Assembly: GCA_001566295.1 (NCBI GenBank)
Contig: KQ964245.1
Coordinates: forward strand, 4,264,377 to 4,328,376
Reading direction: 5' to 3'
DNA from: Microdochium bolleyi
Taxonomy: Eukaryota > Ascomycota > Sordariomycetes > Xylariales > Microdochiaceae
Length of the DNA: 64,000 nucleotides
In this document: positions 21,492 through 33,331 of the stretch, piece by piece
Numbering within the stretch: the stretch's first letter is position 1
Layout: each line of letters starts with the position of its first letter
The notes under the pieces: model-generated
Database searches by the model: none
Told to the model about the DNA's origin: nothing
Seen by the model: the letters and a program-made list of their open reading frames with translations, nothing else
Program-made: the position numbers and the translations under genes

Positions 21492-22619
21492 ATGGACTTC
21501 GCAGCGCTCATGGCGGCGGAGATCGCCAAAGCGAAACCAAATGGCGGCGGCGCATCTTCGTCATCAGCAGCGGACTCCAAACCCAGCAAAAAGTACATCT
21601 CTAAGCGCGAGGCCGAGGCCGAGCGACAAGCCGCGTACCACGCCGAGCAGGCCGCGCTCGAGTCGAAGCGGCAGGCCAAAGCCGCCGAGAAGCGCAAGCG
21701 CGAGGAGGAGGAGGCCGAGGAGCAGGCACAGTACGAGGAGAAGCGGCGGCGGCTGGCCGAGGAGACGCGGCGGCACCGCGAGGAGAAGCTAGAAGCCGAG
21801 GAGCGCGCGCGGAGGAAGAGGCTCGGGCTGCCGGAGCTGCCGCCCAAGGATGCTAGCCAGGGCGAGAACAGCGAGGATGGGGCCGACGAGAACGAGGTGG
21901 ACATACCCGACGACGAGCTGATCGAGAAGCTCCGAGCGCTGGGCGAGCCGGTGAAGCTGTTCGGCGAGTCGCACAGGGGACGGCTCAAGCGGTATCGCCG
22001 CCTCACGACCGTAGTCACATCCGGCCCGATACCGACGACGCTGGAGCTCGTCGAGGAGAAGGACATGAAGGTCTGCGACCCGGAGGCCGTGCCGCCGGCG
22101 TCGGACAAGGCCGGGCGTCACTACCTCTTCCGGCAGCTGGCGTCATATTTCACCATGGTCCTGCAGGAGTGGGAGATCGCGCTGGCCCGTGAGCAGCTCG
22201 CCAACAAGGCCAAGGGCGAAGAGGAAGCACCGACTACATACGCCAGCAAGGCCGCGGTGAACGCCATGATCTCGTCACGGGAAAACATGCGGCCCCTGTT
22301 TCGCAAGTTCGAAAAGGCCGACGTGCCCGACGACATCCTCAAGCCCGTCGTCGAGATCGTCAAGGCTGCGCAGGAACGGCGCTACGTCGATGCCAACGAC
22401 GGGTACTTGCGCCTCAGCATCGGCAAGGCTGCGTGGCCCATAGGTGTCACCATGGTGGGTATCCACGAGCGCAGCGCGCGCGAGAAGTTGCATAACGGCG
22501 AGCGCGGGCACGTCATGGGCGACGAGCTCACGCGCAAGTACCTCCAGAGCATCAAGCGCTGCCTCACCTTCGCGCAGGTTCGGTGGCCGCCAAGCGATAT
22601 CAGGCAGCTCATGGGATAG
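21492..22619 (+). CDS. PRP18: Pre-mRNA-splicing factor Prp18
   Basis: Second-step splicing factor that works with Slu7 to align the 3' splice site for exon ligation. Intronless, 375 aa. Residues 35-110 form a very charged Glu/Arg/Lys helix rich in KREEEEAEEQ-type repeats, probably a long single helix or coiled coil. Next comes the PRP4-like (SFM) motif IPDDELIEKLRALGEPVKLF with ESHRGRLKRYR. The five-helix Prp18 domain follows from about residue 205 (YFTMVLQEWEIALA, RENMRPLFRKFEKADVPDDI, YLRLSIGKAAWPIGVTMVGI, the conserved loop). It ends KRCLTFAQVRWPP, where the family is strongly conserved. The start ATG is the first in frame after a leader without obvious coding character. Length is close to other fungal Prp18 proteins. 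Confidence 0.95.
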   Translation: MDFAALMAAEIAKAKPNGGGASSSSAADSKPSKKYISKREAEAERQAAYHAEQAALESKRQAKAAEKRKREEEEAEEQAQYEEKRRRLAEETRRHREEKLEAEERARRKRLGLPELPPKDASQGENSEDGADENEVDIPDDELIEKLRALGEPVKLFGESHRGRLKRYRRLTTVVTSGPIPTTLELVEEKDMKVCDPEAVPPASDKAGRHYLFRQLASYFTMVLQEWEIALAREQLANKAKGEEEAPTTYASKAAVNAMISSRENMRPLFRKFEKADVPDDILKPVVEIVKAAQERRYVDANDGYLRLSIGKAAWPIGVTMVGIHERSAREKLHNGERGHVMGDELTRKYLQSIKRCLTFAQVRWPPSDIRQLMG

Positions 22620-23038
22620 ACGTCCAGACCACATAATGTAGGGAGCCTGGATAGAACAATTAATGAACACAAAGAAGCCGACCAAATGGCTCAATCCAGT
22701 CGTGTTGGCCACCGTGCTTTGAGTTTTTCAGAACAATGACATATGAATGAATGGGGCACACAATGTTTCCACGGCACTGGTGACCGATGCAAGTACATTC
22801 GGGACCTTTTCAGCAGCTTAGTACGACTCACGAGCATACTCTCATGTACATCTATTGCCAGTGGGAACCTCATTGGGTTTGCTGCGCCTGTATCCGCCTG
22901 AAATCAAAATCGTTCCCTCGGGGACACGGGAGCATAGTGGCTCTGCACCCATCCACCGAGATTGGTAGGGCTTTAAAATGCTCAAGTGATCCCCGAATAA
23001 GTCTCGATACGTCAATAAAGTATCTCATTCCGGTCCAA
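22620..23038. other. Convergent spacer PRP18 / CSN1
   Basis: Moderately AT-rich 0.4 kb between two gene ends, expected to hold both 3' UTRs. No other signal is seen. Confidence 0.6.
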
Positions 23039-24708
23039 TCACATCAGCGAGTCGTCTGCGAGGGAGATTGGGCGTCTAGAGTCGTCCAACCACTGGTCGA
23101 CGCTACTCGGTTCGCCTCTGTTCGGACCCTGAGCTTTGCGCGACGTCCCCTTGACCTCAAGGTCTGCGGCAGCCAAGCTCATCCGCCGAATCCTTTCTAT
23201 AGCCTCTTTCTCATAGTTGCGTGCTGTATCTAAGGCCTTGCTCTGCATGGCGACTCTCGAATCTGCAGAGACGGCGACGAGTAACTGCGAGACGTGTCAG
23301 TATCTAATTGTGTACCGGCCCACCAACACTGAAAGGTGGCGACCAGAAACTTACCTTGTCAATGGTGTTGATGCGAGCCTTGAGAGTTCCGCTCCGGATC
23401 ATCGTGACAAGTTCCTTCTCAAGTGACTCTCCAGGTCTCGCAAAAGCTGAGTGCAGACTGTCCAACGTGACGCACGAGAACGGGAGGAAGTACTGCACAA
23501 TGCACTTGCTGCGGATCTCGGAGTATATCGTGGTGACGTGCCGCTGAAGGTAGATGTCTAGTAGACAATCGGTCCGGATGGTCTCGAGCACCGCCAGACA
23601 GGCCGAGTAACGTCCATTCACGAACATGGAGACAGCTTTCCGGATGTGTGGCTCGAGCTCGAGGTAGTTGCGGAAGCCCGAGTTGTCGAGCACGCGGGTC
23701 TGCAGCTCTTGCCTGTTCATTGAGGCGAGTGCCAGCAACCCACCATAGACGGCGACGTCGTTCGGACTCGCGATGTCATTGTACTGCTGGCAAATGCTAG
23801 GCTCTCCGACCTCGAGGAATGACCTCGCCGCTTCGTAGTACCGATCGCAGCCTAGCTGGGCCACACCCGTGACCATTTTCGTGTAGGGCTGGAGGTTCTT
23901 GCTGTCTTCGTCGCTCAAGTTTGAGGCCACGATCTTTGTTATATTTGACAACACACTCGGCCATTCCTTCTTCTGGAACAAAACGCTTATGACGTGCTTG
24001 CCGAGATCTGTGATGTGATACTGGGTGCTCGCCTCTGGTCTCATCTTGAGATATGTGTCTGATGCCGCGTTGAAATCGCCAATTCTCTCCAGGTGCTCTC
24101 CAAGATCTCGGTGGCCGATCTGTGTGCACACGTCAGCCGGTTGATCAGATAATGTCGCGGAAGGGCCGCAGGCAGCGAAATTCTGCATACCCTGATGCTC
24201 TCCTTGACAAGGTTGTTCTTATATCCCTTAAGCTCCATCTCGAGCCGGTGGGTTTCTGCCACATTGTTCTTCTGTGTGGTGGTGACCCAAGCATCGTCCC
24301 AAGTAGCTTCCGGTTCCTCTGGTGCCACAATACGGATGCATTCCCACGCATCGCGATATCTCTGGATGTCAGAGCCCTTCTTGGCCTCTGCGACGGCGGC
24401 TTTGAGGGCTTCGATGCACAAGGGCACCGATGACCGACCGATGAGGAGAAGGCGGTCGAACCGACTTCTGTCTATAATTATTTCAGTAGCAAGAACCAGC
24501 GGGGGAACCAAGGCTGGCAAAACTAACCTCCATAGTTTGCTATGTACAGCTCGAGATCGAGCTTAGGAGTTTCTGTCACGGCCAAGATGATCAGCATCGC
24601 CGGAAAGTACTGTTGTTGTGGAGGGGTGTTGTTACCGCGGACAATGATGCCTCCCTGGCTCTCCATCTCGGTGAAGAAGGCCAACGGGCCTTGGCCTACT
24701 GCGGCCAT
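23039..24708 (-). CDS. CSN1: COP9 signalosome subunit 1
   Basis: Subunit of the COP9 signalosome, which removes Nedd8 from cullins; in moulds it affects development and light responses. Five exons on the minus strand: 24708-24636, 24572-24528 (45 nt), 24471-24191, 24119-23355 and 23284-23039, giving 469 aa. The first intron (24635-24573) is in frame and could be read through. Removing it gives GGIIVRETPKLDLELYIANY, which matches the family better. The second acceptor is chosen at TTATAG so that NYGDRSRFDRLLLIG is formed. The helical repeat part contains YKNNLVKESIR, then IGHRDLGEHLERIGDFNAA. The PCI domain covers about residues 240-400 (KCIVQYFLPFSCVTLDSLHS, KELVTMIRSGTLKARINTIDK). The tail is hydrophilic (QWLDDSRRPISLADDSLM). 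The upstream side is a 4.4 kb gene-poor region. Confidence 0.92.
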
Positions 24709-27562
24709 ATCTCCGAGGCGAATCTGCTGGTCGTGAAGATGGTATCCGTAGGAGGCAATAGTTTGTTTGTGGACCTAGACTCCAGATGAGCTCTATGTCT
24801 GCGAACTGCGTAAAGACCTCTTGAGAGTGCCGAACTTCCTCTGCTGCCCGGGAATATGTGTGATGAGCACGTGTGCACTTCGTGAATCGTCGTCAGCTGC
24901 TATAAGATTCGTTGTCAGGCAACACTGAGGTTGCCTGCGTCACTGTTGACATGCCGGACTGGCGGGGTCACGCCAGGGTCCGGAGCTTGTGGAGCTCTTA
25001 TCTCTTATCGCCACAGGTACCAGCAAATACCTTGTTGGGGCACGTAATCAGATTTCTTCAAGGCCGCCCATCTACTTTCGGCTTTCCGGTGGCGTTTGGT
25101 ACACACTGACGGCGGTATTTATGTATTGGGCAGTTTGAGCATTTGTCGAGAGCAGGTCCGGCATCGCAACGACTGTTTCGATGGACACGTGATATAACAT
25201 GGCTTTCACTGTCATTCTCTGCTCGCACCCGCAAAAGCACATCATACCTGCGAACCCAACAGGCTCTCCCACCATCCAACACGAACGAATTGTGGTTGAT
25301 CAGGTTGGCGCAAGATGTCGGCTGAAACCCTACGGGACAGGCATCTGTGCTGGCTGTCCGTTCATGCACTCGACACTCAATTTGCCATGTCATCGTATGC
25401 ACTACAGAGCCGCCCGCGGTTGTTCGTTGGATATCCATTTACGACGAGAAAGCAAGATTCCGAGGCTTCTCCAGGCTTTGGAAAGCCACGAGGCTGGCCG
25501 GCGGGACAGCCTCCAAGCCTCGCCATCGAAGTCCACTTGCAATTTAGCACAAAAGACCTCGAAGAACACGGCGCCGAGACTGCCACGGACCTTTCTCGGG
25601 TTCTGAGCCGAAAAGGTGCGCTGAGCTCGGCAGCTGTCCGGATCCATCGCCCCAGGTCCATGGATCATAACGTCCACCCTGACTGGGAAACAGGGAAAGG
25701 AAGAAGACACTCGAGAGTCGAGTGGATGACAATCAGCTTCCGAGCGGGTAAAAGGCACAAAATCACCAGCATCCGGAGCAAATGCATCGTGGAAGACAAG
25801 GCGTGGCCCACACGGAGTTGCCAAACAGTCAACGGCACGACCGAAGCCCCGGAATGCTTGTCTACACCTGCTGGATACAGGGTTTGTGTGCTTGGACGGG
25901 GAACACCACGTTCCACAGAAAATCGATCGGGTACACCTGTTGGAAAGACTTGGCGTGCCAAGCCACTAAGTGCCGTTCTTCCGTAACTGCTCACAGTGTT
26001 GAAAGAGACTCCGCTCCCCAGGTCTGTTCTCACATTGCTTGCGTTGACCCGACCGTCCTCCCTTCCAGACTGCAATGCAATGAATATTAGGCATTGTCTG
26101 AGACGATGTGTAAGAAGTGGCATGAGAAAGCTTGGCAGCCGCCGTGCTGTCCAGCCACATGTTACCCTTCGCCAGCTCGATCATGCCTGTGAGCGGTGAA
26201 GGTTGTCGCTTGAGCAAGTTCATCTTCCAGACGGGCCCCCAACATGGGCTGAGGATCGATGATCAGGACCAGCCGCGCTCGATCTTCACACTTCTGGTTC
26301 TGCAAACCAACACACACGCCACGGTTGACGGACCGGCCAGGACCGTGCCCGTCGTGGACGGCCATGCGCCACGCAGGACATGACTCGGGCCAGAGTTGCG
26401 GTACGCAAAAACGGCGGTTCTCCGCAACAAGCACCATTGGCTAGGCTTTTTCTTTTCTTCTCTGTCCTGATGCCAGTGCTGGATCTCGTGCCGCCGAATC
26501 GTCTCTGCTGATGACCTGGAAGTCCTTGCGCTTATGATTACCACAGAGCTGCTGCATCTAGCGATGGTCTGTGGCTGCGGCTGGGTCACGATAACCTACT
26601 GTTGAGGTTGTTTTGCAGGTGATGTGCAACCAAGACCATGTTCAATGTCGGGCCTTGATCGTGAACCATGTTTGAGGCTCACGTGTGGGCTGGCTATCAT
26701 TAACCATATTTCACTTAAGGTGCGTGATGGATTCTTAGCCTACCAACCCGGCTACTTGCCTCCAACCCGCGCTACCTTCGTTGCGTACCTGTCGCCCGCC
26801 AGAGGCCGAGTCAGGAGCTGCCGGCAGGTGGAGCCCCGTCGTCAATCCGAGCCGCCCTCGGTTCTGGCTGCGCGCAGCGGCGTTACTGATCACGTCCTTA
26901 CGTTCCCAAGGTAGTTACTATTCTAGCCCGCGCTCGAAGCTTTCACTAAAGAGCCCGTCAATGGCCCAACAGCGCACACGCCAAGAGCAACCCGACGGTC
27001 CACCGTGCCTGCCTTCCTTAAAGTACGCATAGGTACTCTGATGCAAGCGCTGCCCATCACCGCATATCTGCTCCCCAGTCATATTCTAAAGCATACGTCA
27101 CAATCGGTGCACCTTGGGGCGGGTGCTGCTATGATCTGGCCTTGGCAAGCACAATCTCCAAAGCCACACGGCGACATAGCAAGGCTTGCACATGTAGGTT
27201 GGTGGGATACGTGTGCACGTCACCCTGTCCAGACCACACCCGCTCAGGGTGAGGAGTCGATGTCGACGACACTTTCGTCTCGATATCTCGCTACCCTTGC
27301 CAAGGGGCAAGGAGATGCCATGCGTCGCCCAGGTGTGTGGCTGGCTTGGGTGTCGCGGTGGGCGGCCTCCAGTTCTTGGAATGCCGCCTTCCCGGGCTCT
27401 CAGTCGGGTCGTGCTGCGTCGACACTCACTTCACGGTGCCGGGCTGCCGAGTCGTGCGGCGGAACGACGTTCCAGGGGCTCCCCGCCCTTGTGCAGCGCT
27501 CGGGCGAGTCGAGCAGGTTCGCACGGCTGGGAACCAGACAGACTCCACTGGGGGCTGCTTTC

Positions 27563-27579
27563 CTACCTTGGTAAGGTAG
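27563..27579. repeat. Small inverted repeat of TACCTT words
   Basis: CTACCTT and AAGGTAG flank the three bases GGT, giving a perfect 7-bp inverted repeat, followed at once by another TACCTTGAGGTAG stretch. Words of this TAGGTA/TACCTT type recur in intergenic DNA of Pezizomycotina. They may be protein-binding sites or simply common sequence. Confidence 0.5.
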
Positions 27580-28997
27580 GTTACCTTGAGGTAGCCTGCT
27601 CACTCCCGCACCGTCGCGGGACGGCAGTCTGAAGGGAGAGAGGCTTTAGGCATACAATCTTCGAGTTTCTTCTCCAGCCTCCCACCAGCAAGTTCGGCTC
27701 AGCTCGCCAGTGCCGGCTGTAGACGCCGTGGCACTGTGCATTTAAGGTTGTCCTCTGGCTCCAATGCGGCTGGCTTTCCAGCCCGACAGACCTGGCACCC
27801 AATGCCCTTCACGATGCTTCCTCTTAAACCATCCTTGGGCAGATTTCGTCGTCACAAGTCGTCAACGACGCAAACCTTGTCAACTTGGAGCTGTGTCTTG
27901 TCTGTTTAGCATTTTGGGAGTAGCGGGAACACAGACCATCCTTGAAACAAAGCGTGGCCTCCGAGGTCTCCACGAGGACGCTATAAATCGCCAAGAGCCC
28001 ATCGCGGCGGAGACTGGTCTACACAGATAGATGCAGTAGATGATACCAAAATTTGACATGTGCATGGTTGAGCTCACACAGTGAATTGTCGAACGACTTG
28101 GACTACATGACTGCAATGACTTTGTTGTTCAACTGACTGTATCTTTGCAGCGGGAAGATGCGCGCAAGTGGATGTCCTGGCGCTTCTGCCAGGTTTGTTG
28201 CGCTGAACCAATCTCGAGCCGTTCTTCAAGTCGCGGCGAACTTGCAGGCATTGGGTGAGGCTCCTGGACATACTTCTGCACCTCTCGTCGCGCAGCGTTG
28301 TACAGCCGCCCTTCTGTTCTTGGCTGGCAGTCAAGCCCGTCGGTCGTGCCGAAGAAAGCGTGGAAGAGTGATGGATGGCACTGCTGCCATTTGCCACTGC
28401 GCATTCGGGCGTCAATCAAGCCGTAGAACAATCTTTGAAAGCCATTCATGTCCCAATCGATCTCATTGATCCTCCCGCAATCTCGAATCGTAGCCAGGCA
28501 CTGACTGTAGTTACGGTGCATGCGCCACTACGTAATTCCGCTTGAGCCAAGTGCCCCCATAGTCACAACTTCCCACTCGCCAGTGGCCCCCTTCTCCGCC
28601 TGCACTTCCTCCTTCCCTGTAACTTCAGAACGCCTCAAAGGCTCGTCCCACTCCATCCCAGCCAAACCTCCGTCTTCGTCGTGACAGGCCACCGACTCGC
28701 GTTGGGGCCATTCACTCTCTGCATCTTCTCCGCCAGGTCTTCGCCCACGCCTTTCAACCACACTCAACCCGCCCCTGGACGCCATCTAGTCTCACTGCCT
28801 CGACGCCCTCCCAACACCAGTTAATCGACACTGCCTCACTCGCTTTCCTCGCCCTCCAATTCCGGCGTGGTTCATCTTCTGCGCGGCCCCTCCCGCACCC
28901 GCCCCCAGCTAACCCTGCTTGCCTCGGCGCGCGCACCATCGACGACTTCTGGCCTAAACGACAGCGACTTGCCTGGCGTTGCGAGGATCGACCCAAG

Positions 28998-29036
28998 ATG
29001 CACCGGGTACGCGACAACGACAGCCCGTACACGTGA
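28998..29036 (+). other. Upstream ORF in the leader of the Zn2Cys6 regulator
   Basis: ATG followed by 11 further codons and TGA, ending 77 nt before the chosen start at 29114. It lies in the pyrimidine-rich leader just upstream of the main frame and would reduce translation of the regulator if the transcript begins upstream of it. Whether the leader includes it is not visible from sequence. Confidence 0.45.
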
Positions 29037-29113
29037 ACTTCTCGACCAAGGACGGCGGCTGCGAAGTCTGGATACGAGAGAGAGGCCCGCTCGCGCCTCC
29101 ATTCTTCGTGAGA

Positions 29114-32100
29114 ATGGCGCCTCCAACGCAAGCCACGACGCAGCCAGCCACCGACTCTGTTCCTCCTCACGCCAAAGTCGAGCCCAACGAGACGCCAGAC
29201 CGCGATTTCTCAGGCGATGAGGACGACGACAGCCTTGCGCAGGATGACGATGGTCCTTCTGGGGCGAATGGCACCGAGTCAGGCGAGCCCAACACCGTGC
29301 CTCTCCAAAAACGACGCCGTGTAACAAGAGTGCGTCTTGAGGATTCCCCATCGCAGCAATTGCCTTGCGCATACTAATATATGCTCCCACGTTGTGTAGG
29401 CTTGCGATGAATGCAGGCGCAAAAAGATCAAGTGCAATGGAAAGCAGCCATGTACGCACTGCCAAGTTTATAGCTACGGTAAACATTTTGACGCAATTGC
29501 AGTCTCTCTCAAATCTCTCTTGCCGGCTAACATCGCAGTCTAGAATGTACCTACGACAAGCCCTCCAATCGTCGGCGGAATCCTGCACCGCAATACATTG
29601 AGGCTCTGGAAAACAAGTTGAACCGGGCCGAGACGCTGCTTCGTCGGTTCATACCAGATGTCGATCTCAACGATCCATCGTTGGACCCCGCCGTACAGCA
29701 GGAATTCCGCATACGAGAGCAGTCGAGGCTTCAAGCTGCCGCTATCAAAAAGTACGCGCCGTCAATAGCGTCCAACAAGGAAGGCGGCCAGCTGAGCTCA
29801 ATGATCGACTCGGTCGGTCAGCTTGAGCTTGGAGAGAAGGGCGAGAACGATTTCCACGGCAGCGCATCCGGCTCGGTCTTTTTCCGGCGGATGAAGGATC
29901 ACTTCCGTTCGGTGCTGGGGCGCGAGCACAAGATGCCAAATCTGCCTCGAAATCCTCGCCCCGGTGGCGTGTCGCATCTCGACTCCCCACGGTCAGTTGC
30001 TAGCTCACCGTGGGCTGGTTCGAGCGCCCTCCCGAACATGTACGACTTGCCGCCGAAGGACACGGCTCTTGCTCTATGTGCCGAATCGCTCAACAATGCT
30101 ACGTGTCTGCTACGCATTGTTCATATACCAACGTTCTACGAAATGCTGGACGAAATATACGCGAAACACCCAGACACTTTCGACGTGGAGGACCACCGGA
30201 ATCTCGCATTGGCGTATGCTGTCATGGCTGTGGGTTGCATGTACAACGTGCCGGACAAGATATCAGCTGGTGCGATGCCATACCAGGCTGCAATTGATGA
30301 GGGGTGAGTGGCCATTGTAAAGACGGCGGCACATTGCCACTAACAGTTACGCAGGATCAAGTACCACACGTCCGCTCGGGCCCTGTTGCAAGATGTCACC
30401 GAATGTCGCGATCTGATATCCCTGCAAGCACTTCTGTTCATGATTCTCTTTGTTCAGTCCATCTCGAATCTGAGCACGTGCTACGGCTTTGTTGGCGTCG
30501 CTCTGCGTTCAGCGCTCAGAATGGGTCTCCATCGCGACATCGGGGATGCCAGCTTTGGGCCAATCGAGATCGAGACGAGGAAGCGCGTGTTTTACGTGTG
30601 CAGACAAATGGACACATATATCTCGGCACTCCTAGGATTTCCACTTTTACTGAACGAAGAAGACATCGACCAGCCGCTTCCCGTAACGGTCAACGACGAG
30701 TACATTACGGCAACCGGCATTCTAGAGCCACCTCCCGGCACGCCATCGTTTTTCGAAGCATTCAATGCACACGTCAAACTTATGGACATACTGGCCAAGA
30801 TCGTCAAGAACATATACCCGGTCAGGAGTGGACCAAATCCCGGGGCACAAGAGAAAGCTTCTCATGCCTCATTTATGATCAGCTATGCCAAGGTCAGAGA
30901 TATGGAGGAGGCACTACAGCAGTGGAACGAGCAGCTTCCGATGACATGGCGACCAAGCTCAGATGGTCCGCCTGAAGTGATACGGTAAGTTGACGCAAAA
31001 AACTTCCAGAAGAACCGAAAGTGTCTTGGACACCTGATCAGCTAACGCACACGTCTCAGAGTCCGAAATCTCCTACGATTTGCATTCGCCCACGTTCAAA
31101 TGGTGCTCTACCGACCTTTCCTTCATTACGTGTCTCCGAAAGTAGCAGCCGACAAAGATGTGAAGCGAGCTTACGATTGCGGAGCGGCTGGCATCAGTGT
31201 CGCACGCAATATCATACACCTGGGCATAGAAATGAGATCACAGGTCTCACTCGTCGGACCCTACTGGTTCACTTTCTTCACCGAGTTCTTTGCAATCATC
31301 ACACTGATCTACTACGTCCTTGAGAACCAAGACAAGCCTGAGGCCAAGGATTACTTGGCCGACGCGGTGGCAGGCAAAGACATGATCAGCAGCTTGGCCC
31401 GCAGAAGCATGGCTGCTGATCGGATTTCTGACGCGTTGGGTGTAAGTGCTGATTGGACCTCTGACCATTTGGGATCTGTGCTAATACGATATCTAGGTGC
31501 TCTTTGAACAACTGCCGGAGAGCCTCAAGAAGATCAAGTCTAAGCCTGCGTCCAAGAAGCGATCCGCCCCCGAAGCCCAGCCCGCTGGCATAATATCGAC
31601 CGCATCACATTCGCTTCAGCCGACTCAAGATCCTCGAAGCATGGCAGGACCCGCGATACTACCCAAGGCGAGCACGTCAATGACTCCTGCGATAAGCACC
31701 ACCGAAGGCATGGCTGCAACAAATCAGGGGCTCGGCTTCGATAGCCCCATGTTCAACGGCACCGACTTCAGCGATTCTTTTGGGGCCGATTTCGACTTGT
31801 CATCACTAGCTGCGACAACGCTCTCACCAGAGCACATCGCTGCTATGCGCCAATCAGGGTATCTGAATCTCCAGCAACAGATGGGTGGCATGCCGAACCC
31901 TATGCATCGCCTCGACACCATGCTCTTTTCTTCGGGCGATCCCATGGCCTACCCCAGCCAGGCGAGGCTTGATTTCCCCGATCCTCGGACAGCATATCAC
32001 CACGCCGGCCCCGGCGGCATGGCACCACACCCAAACCCATCCCAATACTACGTGCCAAACCTATATGACAGTATCGAGGGTCAACTCATGGGCCCACTGC

Positions 32101-32354
32101 CGCCATACATGATGCAAGCTGCGGCTCAGCCTGCTTACGACTTCGCGACACAGATGTATGCCGATCCAATGCTGCCTGTTCAGCAGATGCACATGCCTCG
32201 GCCACACTCGACGCAGAGCCCTGGGCCAGTCATGCGTGCGACTTCGCAAACTTCGTCAGCGCGACGGCGGCCGCGCCGACAGCCACGAGACCCGGACGAC
32301 CTCCTGGCGAACACGCCCTGGCATGGGCTCTGGCCACAGCATGCAGCCGATTGA
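29114..32354 (+). CDS. Zn2Cys6 transcription factor, CTF1/FarA-like
   Basis: Six exons (29114-29329, 29400-29478, 29544-30303, 30355-30984, 31060-31441, 31497-32354) give 974 aa. The binuclear zinc cluster is split by two introns: Cys74, 77, 84, 90, 93 and 100, spaced C-x2-C-x6-C-x5-C-x2-C-x6-C, inside RACDECRRKKIKCNGKQPC. It is preceded by a KRRR patch and an acidic stretch, and followed by SNRRRNPAPQYIEALENKL, a linker and short coiled coil. The fungal-specific regulatory domain spans about residues 300-600, including the LCAESLNNATCLLRIVHIPTF and ALRSALRMGLHRDI segments. The last 280 residues are rich in Met, Pro, Gln and Ser and may be an activation domain. From memory the zinc cluster and length best fit the CTF1/FarA group, which controls fatty-acid catabolism and cutinase genes; this subgroup call is tentative. 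The ATG at 29114 gives MAPPTQATTQ. Confidence 0.85.
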
Positions 32355-33331
32355 GATACGTGATTGATTTGATACCCTGGAGGCGCATGGCGTGAGAGTA
32401 TGCAGGTAGTGTTGGGTTTCTTGTTGCCATTTTCATCAAGATTTTACCCGTCGAGACCTTCTGGTGCCGCGTGCACATTCTTTGTTTCTTCATTGAGAAC
32501 GGCTTCAGTCTTTGCATGCATTCTGCTGGGAGTCTTGGGCGCTCGATCGTTGCACACGCGCAGCACTTGGCATTCTCAAGGCGATAGGCCGGACAAAGAG
32601 GACGTCCACAAATGCCTTGGAGTTACTGTGTGCTTTTTACTATTGCATGGCATGGAGAGAGATTTAGCCAAGCTGAGCTGGACCTCGGGGATTTGGGGGA
32701 GAGTACAGGTACGCATTCACAAGCAATAGTGTACAACATTGTCAACGACACTTATTTAGACATGGACGAGCGCTCAAGGAGGCCATCCATTTGATGAATC
32801 ATGAAGCGTCACCGTTGAGCAAGAATGTCCTGAATTTCCGGTGCGTGTTATCGCGTGATGTTCTGTCAGCTATGCGTGCAAGATATGTCTACCTAACCCG
32901 AATTGGAGTTGAGAGCATACAGTGTGATATGTGCATGTAATCAGTCGTGTACTGTGTCACGTCTTGGACATCCACCTCCGCGCGGTCAAGGTCCCACCAG
33001 GCCACTGGCAGCCCATCGAGACACCATCCATTTACTTTACTAAGAGCAGTTGCGCAAACAGACAGCAAGAGAAAAGCACCTGGTCCATCGCAAGCCGGGA
33101 CTGAAATTTCTAGTGTCACGATCATCATTGCCGCGCAGTCACGGGGCCAAGAAGTCACCGGACAAGCATCTGCAATCACGCTTCACCGTCGCTCCGCTCG
33201 GCATCTGCACCTGAGCTCCGGGCTCTCGTGGGCTGTTACACGCGGCACGCTGACGCCGAGACCTGGGTCTTTTCCTTTTCGGCCAGCAGGACGACATCGT
33301 GGTATTTCCCTTTCCACTGGGCGATACCAAG
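32355..33331. other. Intergenic between the regulator and prolidase
   Basis: About 1 kb containing the 3' flank of the transcription factor gene and the promoter of the prolidase gene. No supported coding frame is seen. Confidence 0.55.

Larger units (their letters stand above)
24709..29113. other. 4.4 kb gene-poor region between CSN1 and the Zn2Cys6 regulator
   Basis: Both neighbours are transcribed outwards, so this region carries both promoters and probably a long leader for the regulator. Open frames of up to 223 codons (plus 25315-25986) have mixed composition, overlap frames on the other strand and resemble nothing known. From about 28,530 the plus strand is strongly pyrimidine-rich, as in fungal leaders. 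A 7-bp inverted repeat lies at 27563-27579 and an upstream ORF at 28998-29036. Confidence 0.5.

Noticed and set aside
21353..22108. 251-codon minus-strand Ser-rich open frame
   Set aside because: It is antisense to the charged helix of PRP18. The Glu/Lys/Arg codons on the plus strand read as Ser/Phe/Leu on the minus strand.
24573..24635. Reading through the 63-nt interval as coding in CSN1
   Set aside because: It is in frame, but adds GNNTPPQQQ-like residues that interrupt the conserved GGIIVRE-PKLDLE run, and it has a proper donor and acceptor, so I treated it as an intron.
25315..25986. 223-codon plus-strand open frame between CSN1 and the regulator
   Set aside because: There is no recognisable motif, codon use unlike the neighbours, and competing frames on both strands.
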